Source: Sulfitobacter sp. THAF37
GTDB taxonomy: Bacteria > Pseudomonadota > Alphaproteobacteria > Rhodobacterales > Rhodobacteraceae
Direction: 5' to 3'
DNA: 64,000 bases
Assembly: GCF_009363555.1 (NCBI RefSeq)
Contig: NZ_CP045372.1
Location: forward strand, 2,801,501 to 2,865,500
Part shown: one piece after another, positions 37,986 to 45,873 of the stretch
How the letters are laid out: every line of letters begins with the position of its first letter
Position numbering within the stretch: the stretch's first letter is position 1
Notes under the pieces: model-generated
What the model was told of the DNA's origin: nothing
Database searches by the model: none
The model's input: only the letters and a program-made list of their open reading frames with translations
Position numbers and translations under genes: made by a program

Positions 37986-39362
37986 ATGAGACTGCGTGAG
38001 ATCGTCATAGGCGTCAAGCTGGCGGGGCTGCTGGCGCTGCCCGCGCAGGCGCATGTGTCCGAGCAGGGCTTTGTGTTGCTCTTGCCGACCGGGGTCTACA
38101 CGGCAGCGGGCGTGGCGGCGGTGGCGCTGACGGTGCTGGCGCTCTTTGCGGTGCCGGGCGCTGTGGTTCTGGCGCTCTTCGGGCACCGCAGCTGGCCTGC
38201 GCGCGACTTTTCCGCCGCGCGGCAGATCACCAGCCTGATCTCCTTGGCTGGCATGGGCTTTGTCCTTTACCTGGGGTTTGCGGGGCCGCGCGACCCGCTG
38301 TCGAACCTCATGCCGCTCAGCTTCTGGACCCTGGGCTGGGTGGCGACGGTCAGCCTTGCGATCCTGTTCGGGAACCTCTGGGCCTGGATCAATCCGTGGA
38401 CGGGGCTGTACAGCCTGCTGGGGAAGCTGCGGCCGGTCGTCACCCTGCCCGAGGGGCTGGGCCGCTGGCCTGCCGTGGCGCTGCTGCTGGGGTTCGCGGC
38501 CTTCCTGCTGGCGGACATCGCGCCGGACGATCCGGCGCGGCTGGCGCAGTTCGTGGCGATCTACTGGGTTGCGACCTTTGCCGGCATGGTGGTGTGCGGC
38601 CCCGGCTGGCTGCGCCACGCGGAGCTGGGGCACGCCATCTTTGCCGCTTACGCCAGCCTCGCGCCCCTGCGGCTGTCGGCCCCGGCGGGGCTGGGCGGCC
38701 CCGGCTGGCGACTTCTGGCGGTGCGTCCGGCGCCAGCGTCAGGCGTCTTTGCCCTGTGTCTGCTGGGCGTGGGCAGTTTTGACGGCCTGAACGAGACGTT
38801 CTGGTGGCTGGGCACGATCGGGGTGAACCCGCTGGAGTTTCCGGGCCGCTCCGCCGTGGTGGGCCAGACGGTCGCCGGACTGGTGCTGGCCTGCGCCGCG
38901 CTGATCGCGGTATTCGCGCTGTCGGTCTGGCTCGGGCTGCGGCTGGCGCGGACCGATCTGCGCTTTGCCGAGGCCTTTGGCTGGCTGGCGCTGAGCCTGC
39001 TGCCCATTGCGATGGTGTATCATGTGGCGCATTACCTCACCTCCTTTCTGGTGCAGATCCAATACAGCATCGCGGCCCTCAGCGACCCGTTCGCGCGGGG
39101 GGCGGATTGGCTGGGGATCGAACCCTTCCGCGTCACGACCGGCTTTTTCAACAGCATCGACAGCGTGCGCCTGATCTGGACCACGCAGGCCGGACTGGTG
39201 GTGCTGGGGCATGTCTGGTCCGTGCTGCTGTCCCACCGCATCGCGCTGGATCTCTTCGGCAACCACCGCCGCACGGCCCTTGCAACCCTGCCGCTGTCCG
39301 TGTTCATGATTGCCTATACAATGCTCGGTTTGTGGCTGCTGGCGGCGCCGAAAGGGGCCTGA
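37986..39362 (+). CDS. Polytopic membrane protein of unknown function
   Basis: 458 aa with an N-terminal segment ending ALPAQAHVSEQGFVLLLP, possibly a cleaved signal, and about ten further hydrophobic helices. Several conserved-looking polar spots occur inside helices (GNLWAWINPWTGLYSLLG, AMVYHVAHYLTSFLVQIQ), the latter with two histidines. I do not recognise a characterised family. The shared 29-bp divergent promoter region with the PCu(A)C-like gene suggests a joint role, perhaps in metal handling, but this is only inference. Confidence 0.7.
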   Translation: MRLREIVIGVKLAGLLALPAQAHVSEQGFVLLLPTGVYTAAGVAAVALTVLALFAVPGAVVLALFGHRSWPARDFSAARQITSLISLAGMGFVLYLGFAGPRDPLSNLMPLSFWTLGWVATVSLAILFGNLWAWINPWTGLYSLLGKLRPVVTLPEGLGRWPAVALLLGFAAFLLADIAPDDPARLAQFVAIYWVATFAGMVVCGPGWLRHAELGHAIFAAYASLAPLRLSAPAGLGGPGWRLLAVRPAPASGVFALCLLGVGSFDGLNETFWWLGTIGVNPLEFPGRSAVVGQTVAGLVLACAALIAVFALSVWLGLRLARTDLRFAEAFGWLALSLLPIAMVYHVAHYLTSFLVQIQYSIAALSDPFARGADWLGIEPFRVTTGFFNSIDSVRLIWTTQAGLVVLGHVWSVLLSHRIALDLFGNHRRTALATLPLSVFMIAYTMLGLWLLAAPKGA

Positions 39363-39404
39363 ACTGCGTGATCACCGGCTTCGTCTGAGAAAATTCTGGA
39401 CAAA

Positions 39405-39422
39405 TTGCATGTATGCAAACAA
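39405..39422 (+). promoter_or_regulatory. Palindrome and shared operator word upstream of livK
   Basis: TTGCAT-GT-ATGCAA (39405-39418) is a perfect 6-bp inverted repeat. The overlapping word TGTATGCAAACAA (39410-39422) matches the sites near hyuA and the hydroxylase operon at 9-10 of 13 positions. It lies 58 bp before the livK start. Confidence 0.5.
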
Positions 39423-39479
39423 CATTCAGGGGCAATAACGGGAAACCGCAAATGGTCCCGCCCAACAGGGAGAGTTGGA

Positions 39480-40760
39480 ATGACACGTAAACTGATGACC
39501 AATCGCCGTACCGTGCTGAAAGGTGCCGCCGCCGGGGGGCTGCTGGCCGCCGCACCGCTTGCCGCCCGCTTTGCCAGCGCGCAATCAAGCGCCCCGATCA
39601 GGATCGGATTTCAGCAGCATTCAACCGGCATCGGCGCCGCCTATGGCCGCTGGTACGGGCGCACCACCGAAGCCGCGGTCAAGATGATCAACGACGCGGG
39701 CGGCATCAATGGCCGACCCGTCGAGATCGTGGCCGAGGATGACGGCACCGATCCCAAGCGCGGCGCGGAAGTGCTGGAGAAATTCGCCAACCAGTCGAAC
39801 TGCGACGTGGCCTTCGGCACCTTGTTCAGCCACGTCGTGATCGGCTCGGCCCCCGCCGCGGGGGAGCTGAAGCTGCCCTATTTCGTGGTCTCCGAAGGGC
39901 ACCACGTCGCCAGCGGCATGCTGAACCGCTACACCCTGCAACCCGGCATCACCGATGTGAAAAGTCAGGTGCAGGCGATGGCGCCCTATGTGTCGGAGAA
40001 CCTGGGCAAGAAGGTCACGATGATCTACCCCGACTTCGCCTTCGGTCACGATCACCGCGACTATTTCTCGGCGGCGATCGAGGAACAGGGCGGCGAGGTG
40101 CTGGAGATGATCGCGATCCCGCCGACCGAGACCTCCTTTACCAAGTATTTCCCCAAGATCCCGCGCGATACCGAAGTGATCTATCACGTCATGGTCGGCC
40201 CCGCCGTTCTGACCTTCGTCAAGGAGCTGGGCGAGTTCTTCGGCCCCTCGCGGCCCGAGATTTTCGGCTTCATCGACTCGCTCGAAGCGGTCGATCTGGC
40301 GTCGCCGGGGCTGGAATTCCTGGAAGGCACCTATTTCTGGGAGGGCAACCCGCGCTACGCGCAGGATGACCAGTCCAGCCATGACAAGCTGTTCCGCGAG
40401 GCGGTGGGCGTGGATGCCAACGGCGCGTCCGTGTCGGACCCCAAGGATGTGTCGACCTATGCCCATATGTTTGGCTGCTGGGAAACCCTGCACATCATCA
40501 AGGCCGGGATGGAGGCCGCGGACTATCAGGGTCCGCAGGATCGGGCCAAGCTGATCGAGGCGGTGGAGGCGATGACCGACATGCCGGAAAGCGACGCGCA
40601 TCCACAGGGGCCGAAACGGTTCAACGGCAAGACCCACCAGGTCTTTGGCGTGCAGTACATCTCGAAAGTCGAAGAGGGCAAGCTGGTCAAGGTGCACACG
40701 ACTTCTATTGAGGATACGCTCTATCCCGATGAGGTCGATTACACGACCATGTCCTTTTAA
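39480..40760 (+). CDS. LivK-type ABC transporter substrate-binding protein
   Basis: 426-aa periplasmic binding protein of the branched-chain amino acid/urea/amide family (Peripla_BP_6). The start is ATG 39480, after GGGAGAG. The leader TNRRTVLKGAAAGGLLAAAP has a twin-arginine-like motif and ends in RFASAQ. The mature part begins APIRIGFQQHSTGIGAAYG and contains MINDAGGINGRPVEIVAEDD. The ligand is not readable; the neighbours suggest a nitrogen heterocycle or its breakdown product. It heads the liv-type operon. Confidence 0.9.
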   Translation: MTRKLMTNRRTVLKGAAAGGLLAAAPLAARFASAQSSAPIRIGFQQHSTGIGAAYGRWYGRTTEAAVKMINDAGGINGRPVEIVAEDDGTDPKRGAEVLEKFANQSNCDVAFGTLFSHVVIGSAPAAGELKLPYFVVSEGHHVASGMLNRYTLQPGITDVKSQVQAMAPYVSENLGKKVTMIYPDFAFGHDHRDYFSAAIEEQGGEVLEMIAIPPTETSFTKYFPKIPRDTEVIYHVMVGPAVLTFVKELGEFFGPSRPEIFGFIDSLEAVDLASPGLEFLEGTYFWEGNPRYAQDDQSSHDKLFREAVGVDANGASVSDPKDVSTYAHMFGCWETLHIIKAGMEAADYQGPQDRAKLIEAVEAMTDMPESDAHPQGPKRFNGKTHQVFGVQYISKVEEGKLVKVHTTSIEDTLYPDEVDYTTMSF

Positions 40761-40767
40761 GGGCCAG

Positions 40768-40792
40768 GCGCCGGGGTTTAACTCCCCGGCGC
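40768..40792 (+). terminator. Hairpin between livK and livH (attenuator candidate)
   Basis: A perfect 9-bp stem, GCGCCGGGG / CCCCGGCGC, with loop TTTAACT, 8 bp after the livK stop. No T-run follows. Such a hairpin typically protects the binding-protein mRNA and lowers expression of the permease genes. Confidence 0.5.
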
Positions 40793-40807
40793 AACCTGCT
40801 GATATTC

Positions 40808-41734
40808 ATGGATTTCGGACCTCACCTTCTTCTTGCCGTACTGGAAGGCGCCGTTGGCGCTGCGGTGCTGGCACTCACGGCGCTTGGCCTCAGCCTGGTG
40901 TTTGGCGTGATGCGCGTGGTCAACGTGGCGCACGGCGAATTCTTCATGCTGGGCGCGGTGGTCGCCTGGTTTGTGGCGACCTCCATCGGCGGGCACCCTG
41001 CGGTGGGTTTCGTCGCCGCGCTGGCGCTGGCGCCGCTGATCGCGGCGCTGGTGGCGGTGCTGGTGGACCGTCTGATCCTGAAGCCGGTGAAATACGACCC
41101 CGAAGCGACCATCGTCGGCACCATCGGGGTGCTCTATATTCTGCAACAGACGGCACTGATGACCTATGGCCCCGAGGCGCGGCCCGTGGAGCCGCCCTTC
41201 AGCCACCGCATCGCGCTGCCCTGGTTCGAATGGGGCGAAAACGGCTTCGCCATGTTCTATCCCTGGGGGCTGAGCACCAACAGCTACAAATTGTTCGTGA
41301 TCGGCGCCGCCATCGTGATCCTGCTGGCCTTCTGGCTGATCATGACGCGCAGCAAGGCGGGGTTGATCATGCGTGCCACGCAATTGGACCGCGAAACCGC
41401 GCTGGCCTTCGGCATTCCGGTGTCGCGGGTCTATTCCATCGTCTTTGGCCTCGGCGCGGGGCTGGCCGCGCTTGCCGCCGTGCTTATCGTGCCGATCCAG
41501 CAGGCGCATTACCTGATGGGCCATGACCCGCTGCTGCTGAGCTTTATCGTGGTGATCATCGGCGGGCTGGGGTCCATTCGCGGGACCGTTCTGGCGGCGG
41601 TGCTGATCGGCATGTCCGACGGCATCATCTCGGTCTTTCTCAGCCCGACATTGGCCAAGATCATCGCAACCCTGCTGGTGGCCCTCGTACTGGTGTTCCG
41701 CCCGCAGGGCCTGTTCGGAAAGAAACCGGCATGA
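40808..41734 (+). CDS. ABC transporter permease, LivH type
   Basis: 308-aa inner-membrane permease of the branched-chain amino acid family. It has about eight helices and the family signature GLSLVFGVMRVVNVAHGEFF near the N-terminus. The cytoplasmic coupling region contains ATQLDRETALAFGIPVSRVY, and the C-terminus ends LVFRPQGLFGKKP as usual for LivH. Its stop overlaps the livM start by 4 bp (ATGA). Confidence 0.93.
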   Translation: MDFGPHLLLAVLEGAVGAAVLALTALGLSLVFGVMRVVNVAHGEFFMLGAVVAWFVATSIGGHPAVGFVAALALAPLIAALVAVLVDRLILKPVKYDPEATIVGTIGVLYILQQTALMTYGPEARPVEPPFSHRIALPWFEWGENGFAMFYPWGLSTNSYKLFVIGAAIVILLAFWLIMTRSKAGLIMRATQLDRETALAFGIPVSRVYSIVFGLGAGLAALAAVLIVPIQQAHYLMGHDPLLLSFIVVIIGGLGSIRGTVLAAVLIGMSDGIISVFLSPTLAKIIATLLVALVLVFRPQGLFGKKPA

Positions 41735-42675
41735 GCATCGGCACCCGGTCCACCCTGCTGCATCTTGGATTGATCGCGCTGCTGTTCGTGCTGGCCTTCG
41801 TGTTGCCCAGCTATCACCAGGGCAATCTTGCGCGGATCATGGTGCTGGCGACCTATGCCATCGGGTATAACGTGCTGTTCGGCTATACCGGGCTGCTGAG
41901 CCTGGGCCATGCGATGTTCTTTGGCGCTGGCATGTACGGGCTGGGTCTGGCGATGCAACATGGCGGGCTGGGTGTCATCCCCGCTTTTGCCGTGGGCCTG
42001 ATCTGCGCCGCCGTGCTGTCCGCGGTGGTGGCGCTGCTGGCGCTGCGCACGATCGGGGTGGCCTTCATGATCGTGACGCTGATGTTCGCGCAGGCGGGCT
42101 ATCTGACCGTGCTCTACTTCGGGGCCTGGACGCGCGGCGACGAGGGGTTTGTCATCGCGCAATCCGCCCGCCAGATCGCGGGGCTGGACCTGACGGCGCC
42201 GACCACACGCTACCTGGCGGCGTTGCTGCTGTTCTCTGCCGCCTTGCTGATCACCGCGCGGATGATGCAGGTGAGTTTCGGCAGCGTGCTGATCGGCGTG
42301 CGCGAGAATGAAGAACGCACCCGAATGCTGGGCTATGACGTGTTCCGGCACAAGCTGGCGGCGGTCATCATCTCCGGCACCATCTCCGGCGCTGCAGGGG
42401 CGGGGTACGCGGTGCTCTTCGGTTATGTCGGGGCGACCTTCACCTCGGTGCAATATTCGATCTTTCCGCTGCTCTGGGTGCTGCTGGGCGGGGCGGGCAC
42501 CACCATCGGGCCGCTGGTCGGGACGCTCTTCATGTTCTACCTGATCGACTATTCCAGCGGGCTGACCAACGCCTATATGCTGATCGCGGGCGTGGTGCTG
42601 GTGCTGCTGACGCTGTTCGCCCGGGCCGGTCTGGTGGGCGAGATCCGCAAACGCTGGGTGGCGTGGCTGCCATGA
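41731..42675 (+). CDS. ABC transporter permease, LivM type
   Basis: 314-aa second permease. The signature YAIGYNVLFGYTGLLSLGHA and the coupling segment GVRENEERTRMLGYDVFRHK identify LivM. It has about nine to ten membrane helices. It forms a heterodimer with the LivH-type permease. It is coupled at both ends by 4-bp overlaps. Confidence 0.93.
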   Translation: MSIGTRSTLLHLGLIALLFVLAFVLPSYHQGNLARIMVLATYAIGYNVLFGYTGLLSLGHAMFFGAGMYGLGLAMQHGGLGVIPAFAVGLICAAVLSAVVALLALRTIGVAFMIVTLMFAQAGYLTVLYFGAWTRGDEGFVIAQSARQIAGLDLTAPTTRYLAALLLFSAALLITARMMQVSFGSVLIGVRENEERTRMLGYDVFRHKLAAVIISGTISGAAGAGYAVLFGYVGATFTSVQYSIFPLLWVLLGGAGTTIGPLVGTLFMFYLIDYSSGLTNAYMLIAGVVLVLLTLFARAGLVGEIRKRWVAWLP

Positions 42676-43364
42676 CATTGCTTGAGACAAAGGCGCTGAC
42701 ACGGATTTACGGCGGGCTGACGGCGGTCGACGGGGTGGATTTCGCCCTGCCGCAGGGTGAGGTCCACGCGCTGATCGGGCCGAACGGCGCCGGCAAAAGC
42801 ACCTTTGTCGGCATGATCTCGGGCCGCATTCCCGCCAGTTCCGGCGAAGTCTGGTTCGACGGGCAGAATGTGACCGCGCTGCCCGCCCATGCCCGCATCC
42901 GGCGCGGCATGGCCTATACCTTCCAGATCACGGCGGTCTATGCCCGTCTGTCACTGGCGGACAATCTGGCGCTGGCGCTGCGCAGCCGCGACCGGGCGGC
43001 GGCGCTGGCCGCACTCGACCGGGTCGGGCTGGCCGACCGCGCCGACCAGATGACCGGAGACCTGGCCTATGGCCACCAGCGCCTGCTGGAGATCGCCATG
43101 GGCGTGGCGCAGCGGCCCCGTCTGCTGATCCTGGACGAGCCGACACAGGGCCTGGCAGAAAGCGAGATCGAGGGCTTCAACGCGCTAATCCGCGAGCTTG
43201 CCGGGGAAACCACCATCCTGCTGATCGAGCACAATATGAACGTGGTGATGGCGCTGGCCGACCGGATCACGGTGTTGGACATGGGGCGCATCCTGGCCTC
43301 CGGCACGCCCGATGAAATCCACGGCAACCGGGCGGTGCAAGACGCCTACCTGGGGACTGGATGA
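42672..43364 (+). CDS. ABC transporter ATP-binding protein, LivG type
   Basis: 230-aa ABC ATPase. The start is ATG 42672, inside the livM stop; a GTG three codons upstream is less likely. Walker A is GPNGAGKST. The signature motif is degenerate (GDLAYGHQRLLEIA instead of SGGQ), as usual for LivG-type subunits. Walker B is LLILDEPTQGLAESE, with the switch His in LLIEHNM. It overlaps livF by 4 bp. Confidence 0.93.
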   Translation: MTLLETKALTRIYGGLTAVDGVDFALPQGEVHALIGPNGAGKSTFVGMISGRIPASSGEVWFDGQNVTALPAHARIRRGMAYTFQITAVYARLSLADNLALALRSRDRAAALAALDRVGLADRADQMTGDLAYGHQRLLEIAMGVAQRPRLLILDEPTQGLAESEIEGFNALIRELAGETTILLIEHNMNVVMALADRITVLDMGRILASGTPDEIHGNRAVQDAYLGTG

Positions 43365-44059
43365 TGCTGAAACTCGACAAGATCTCAACCGGTTATGGCC
43401 CGATCCAGGTGCTGTTTGATTTCAGCCTAGAGGTCCGCGCGGGCGAGGTCCTGTGCCTGATGGGCCGCAATGGCGCGGGCAAATCCACCGCGATGAAGGC
43501 GATCATGGGCCTGTTGCCGCTGAGCGCCGGACAGATCAGCCTGGACGGCAGCCCGATCAGCACGCTGCCCGCCCATGAGGTCCCGCGCCACGGCATCGGC
43601 TACATTCCGCAGGGCAGGCGGCTGTTCACCGAGATGACGGTGGCCGAGAACATCCAGATCGGGCTGATGACGCGGGGCCGGGGGGCCGAGACCCGCGCGC
43701 GTGTGCTGGACATGTTTCCACGCCTGCGCGAACGGCTGGACCAGCGGGCCGAGACGCTGTCGGGCGGTGAGCAGCAGATGCTGGCCACGGCGCGTGCGCT
43801 CTGCCTTGAGCCGAAGGTGCTGCTGCTGGACGAACCGACCGAGGGGCTGCAGCCGTCGATGATCCAGCTTATCCGCGAGACAGTGGAAAAGATGCGGGAC
43901 GCGGGTGTCGCGATTATCCTGGTCGAGCAGCGGATCGAGGCGGTCCTGCAGATCGCCGACCGCGTCGCCTTTATCGAAAACGGTCATGGCCGCGAGGTGG
44001 TGGACACCGATCTGCTGCGCGGCGACCGGCGCCTGTTCGAAACATATGTGGGGGTCTGA
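43361..44059 (+). CDS. ABC transporter ATP-binding protein, LivF type
   Basis: 232-aa ABC ATPase with Walker A GRNGAGKST, signature LSGGEQQMLATARAL, and Walker B VLLLDEPTEGLQPSM. GIGYIPQGRRLFTEMTVAEN is typical of LivF. It completes the five-gene importer, which is followed by the VOC gene after 33 bp. Confidence 0.94.
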   Translation: MMLKLDKISTGYGPIQVLFDFSLEVRAGEVLCLMGRNGAGKSTAMKAIMGLLPLSAGQISLDGSPISTLPAHEVPRHGIGYIPQGRRLFTEMTVAENIQIGLMTRGRGAETRARVLDMFPRLRERLDQRAETLSGGEQQMLATARALCLEPKVLLLDEPTEGLQPSMIQLIRETVEKMRDAGVAIILVEQRIEAVLQIADRVAFIENGHGREVVDTDLLRGDRRLFETYVGV

Positions 44060-44092
44060 CGCACCTCGGAACAAGCGGGGAGTTCGGGCCGC

Positions 44093-44512
44093 ATGATCGC
44101 CTATGTCACCGTCGGAGCGGACGATATCGCCGCCGCCCGCCGCTTCTACGACGCGGTGCTGCCTGCGCTGGGTTACGGGTTCAGCCAGGGGCCCGAGGGC
44201 CTGAGCTATGCGCTGCCGGTCACGCCGGGCAAGCGCCCCGTATTGCCCGATTTCTACGTGAAACCGACGTTCGACGGCAAACCGGCCAGCGCCGGAAACG
44301 GGTCCATGACGGCGTTTGAGGCAGCCAGCCAGGCCCAGGTGCGCGCGCTCTACGCCGCCGCGCTAGCGGCGGGCGGCACGGCGGAGGGCGCGCCGGGGTT
44401 CCGCGCCTCCTATGGCGCGCATTTCTACGTCTGTTACCTGCGTGACCCGCAAGGAAACAAGATTGCCCTTTTCAGTGACAATCCGGACGAACCCGGCCAG
44501 GACGACCCATAG
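44093..44512 (+). CDS. VOC-family (glyoxalase-like) protein
   Basis: 139-aa vicinal-oxygen-chelate protein with paired beta-alpha-beta modules. The N-terminus is AYVTVGADDIAAARRFYDAV, and the C-terminal metal-site region is GAHFYVCYLRDPQGNKIALF. These small VOC proteins act as dioxygenases, isomerases or lyases, and the substrate is unknown. It lies at the end of the liv-type operon and is convergent with the marR gene (9-bp gap). Confidence 0.85.
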   Translation: MIAYVTVGADDIAAARRFYDAVLPALGYGFSQGPEGLSYALPVTPGKRPVLPDFYVKPTFDGKPASAGNGSMTAFEAASQAQVRALYAAALAAGGTAEGAPGFRASYGAHFYVCYLRDPQGNKIALFSDNPDEPGQDDP

Positions 44513-44521
44513 TGACTTTGG

Positions 44522-44953
44522 CTAGACCAGTTTGGCCAGCAACGCCTCGAACTGTGCCGCTTCCTTTGCGGTCAGGGGCGCCATGGTTTCGGCCCGCGCG
44601 GCCAGGGCCTGCGCCTCGACATGTTCGAACAGTGACCTGCCGTCGGCGGTCAGTTCCACCAGCCGCAGCCGCTGATCGTTCAGGTCAGGGCGGGAGGTCA
44701 CAAGGCCCTTCGCCTTTAACCGCTCTACCACACCCTTGATCGTGGCACTGTCCATGGCCGTTTCCCGGCCCAGCAGGTTCTGCGACAACGTCCCCTGTTC
44801 ATAGAGCCGCGCCAGTGCCGCGAACTGTGTCGGCGTCAACCCATCGACATGGCGCGCAAAGATCGCGACATGCCGCTGGTTCGCCCGGCGCAGGTTGAAC
44901 CCGACCTGCGTGGACAGTTGGTAGGCGTCGTTCGTGATCTCTGTTTCACTCAT
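44522..44953 (-). CDS. MarR-family transcriptional regulator
   Basis: 143-aa regulator. The start is set at ATG 44953 (MSETEITNDAYQLSTQVGFN) rather than the longer frame that runs through the promoter region. The winged helix is visible as GLTPTQFAALARLYEQGTLSQ, AMDSATIKGVVERLKAKGLV and the wing RPDLNDQRLRLVELT. It is divergent from the molybdenum hydroxylase operon, whose promoter contains an inverted repeat, so it probably represses that operon until a ligand binds. Confidence 0.9.
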   Translation of the reverse strand: MSETEITNDAYQLSTQVGFNLRRANQRHVAIFARHVDGLTPTQFAALARLYEQGTLSQNLLGRETAMDSATIKGVVERLKAKGLVTSRPDLNDQRLRLVELTADGRSLFEHVEAQALAARAETMAPLTAKEAAQFEALLAKLV

Positions 44954-44963
44954 AGCTAAATTA

Positions 44964-44992
44964 TTGACAGTTTGCGCAGGCTCCCGCAACAT
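44964..44992 (+). promoter_or_regulatory. Promoter of the hydroxylase operon with inverted repeat
   Basis: TTGACA (44964-44969), a 17-bp spacer and CAACAT (44987-44992). Between and over these boxes lies TTGCG-N8-CGCAA (44972-44989), a plausible MarR operator that would block RNA polymerase. Confidence 0.55.
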
Positions 44993-44997
44993 CTGCT

Positions 44998-45010
44998 TGT
45001 GTACCAACAA
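44998..45010 (+). promoter_or_regulatory. Shared operator word upstream of the hydroxylase operon
   Basis: TGTGTACCAACAA, matching the word upstream of hyuA at 11 of 13 positions. In both places TCGG follows within a few bases. It lies 11 bp before the start of the FAD subunit gene. Confidence 0.5.
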
Positions 45011-45021
45011 TCGGGACAGCC

Positions 45022-45873
45022 ATGACCGATACCGCCGAATACCACCGACCGGACACGCTGCAAGGGGCACTGGACCGTCTTCAGGAGGGCGGCTGTCGCA
45101 TCGCGGCGGGCTGTACCGACCTCTTTGCGGTCAACCAGCACAAGACCCTGTCGGGGCCGATTCTCGATATCACGGGCATTCCCGAGCTGCGCGGCATCCG
45201 CCGGGACGCCGACGGCCTGCGGATCGGGGCCGCCGCCACCTGGACCGACGTGATCCGCGCCGACCTGCCTTGTGCCTGCGCCGGGTTGCAGCTGGCCGCA
45301 CGTGAAGTGGGCGCGCGGCAGATCCAGAACCGTGGCACCGTCGCGGGCAACATCTGCAACGCATCGCCGGCTGCGGATGGGGTGCCGCCCCTGTTGACGC
45401 TGGACGCGGTGGTCGAGATCGCCGGTGCCGACGGCACGCGCCGTTTGCCGCTTTGCGATTTCATCACCGGCCCCCGCCGGACCGCTCTGGCACCCGGCGA
45501 AATCGTCACAGCTGTCGTGATCCCCGAAGCGGCACTGGCGGGGCAGGGGCATTTTCTGAAACTGGGTGCGCGCCACTGCCTGGTGATCTCCATCGCCATG
45601 ACCGCCGCGCGGATCGTGTTGCGCGATGGCGTTGTGGCGCAGGCGGCCCTGGCGGTCGGGTCTTGCGGGCCGGTGGCCACACGTCTGCCGCAGGTCGAGG
45701 CGGCGCTGATCGGCGCGTCGCTGGATGCGACCCGCGTGACCGATGCGGATGTCGCCGCCGCGCTGCGCCCGATGGACGATATGCGCGCCACGGCGGGCTA
45801 CCGCAGCATCGGCGCGGCGGAACTGCTGCGCCGCACGCTCGCGGCCCTGCAGGATCTGACGGAGGCCGCATGA
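45022..45873 (+). CDS. FAD-binding subunit of a molybdenum hydroxylase
   Basis: 283-aa medium subunit of the xanthine dehydrogenase/CO dehydrogenase family. It passes electrons from the 2Fe-2S centres to an acceptor. The FAD pyrophosphate-binding motif is GCRIAAGCTDLFAVNQHK, followed by the second FAD motif RQIQNRGTVAGNICNASPAAD. The C-terminal CO_deh_flav_C-like domain ends TLAALQDL. Its stop overlaps the next start by 4 bp. Confidence 0.92.
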   Translation: MTDTAEYHRPDTLQGALDRLQEGGCRIAAGCTDLFAVNQHKTLSGPILDITGIPELRGIRRDADGLRIGAAATWTDVIRADLPCACAGLQLAAREVGARQIQNRGTVAGNICNASPAADGVPPLLTLDAVVEIAGADGTRRLPLCDFITGPRRTALAPGEIVTAVVIPEAALAGQGHFLKLGARHCLVISIAMTAARIVLRDGVVAQAALAVGSCGPVATRLPQVEAALIGASLDATRVTDADVAAALRPMDDMRATAGYRSIGAAELLRRTLAALQDLTEAA

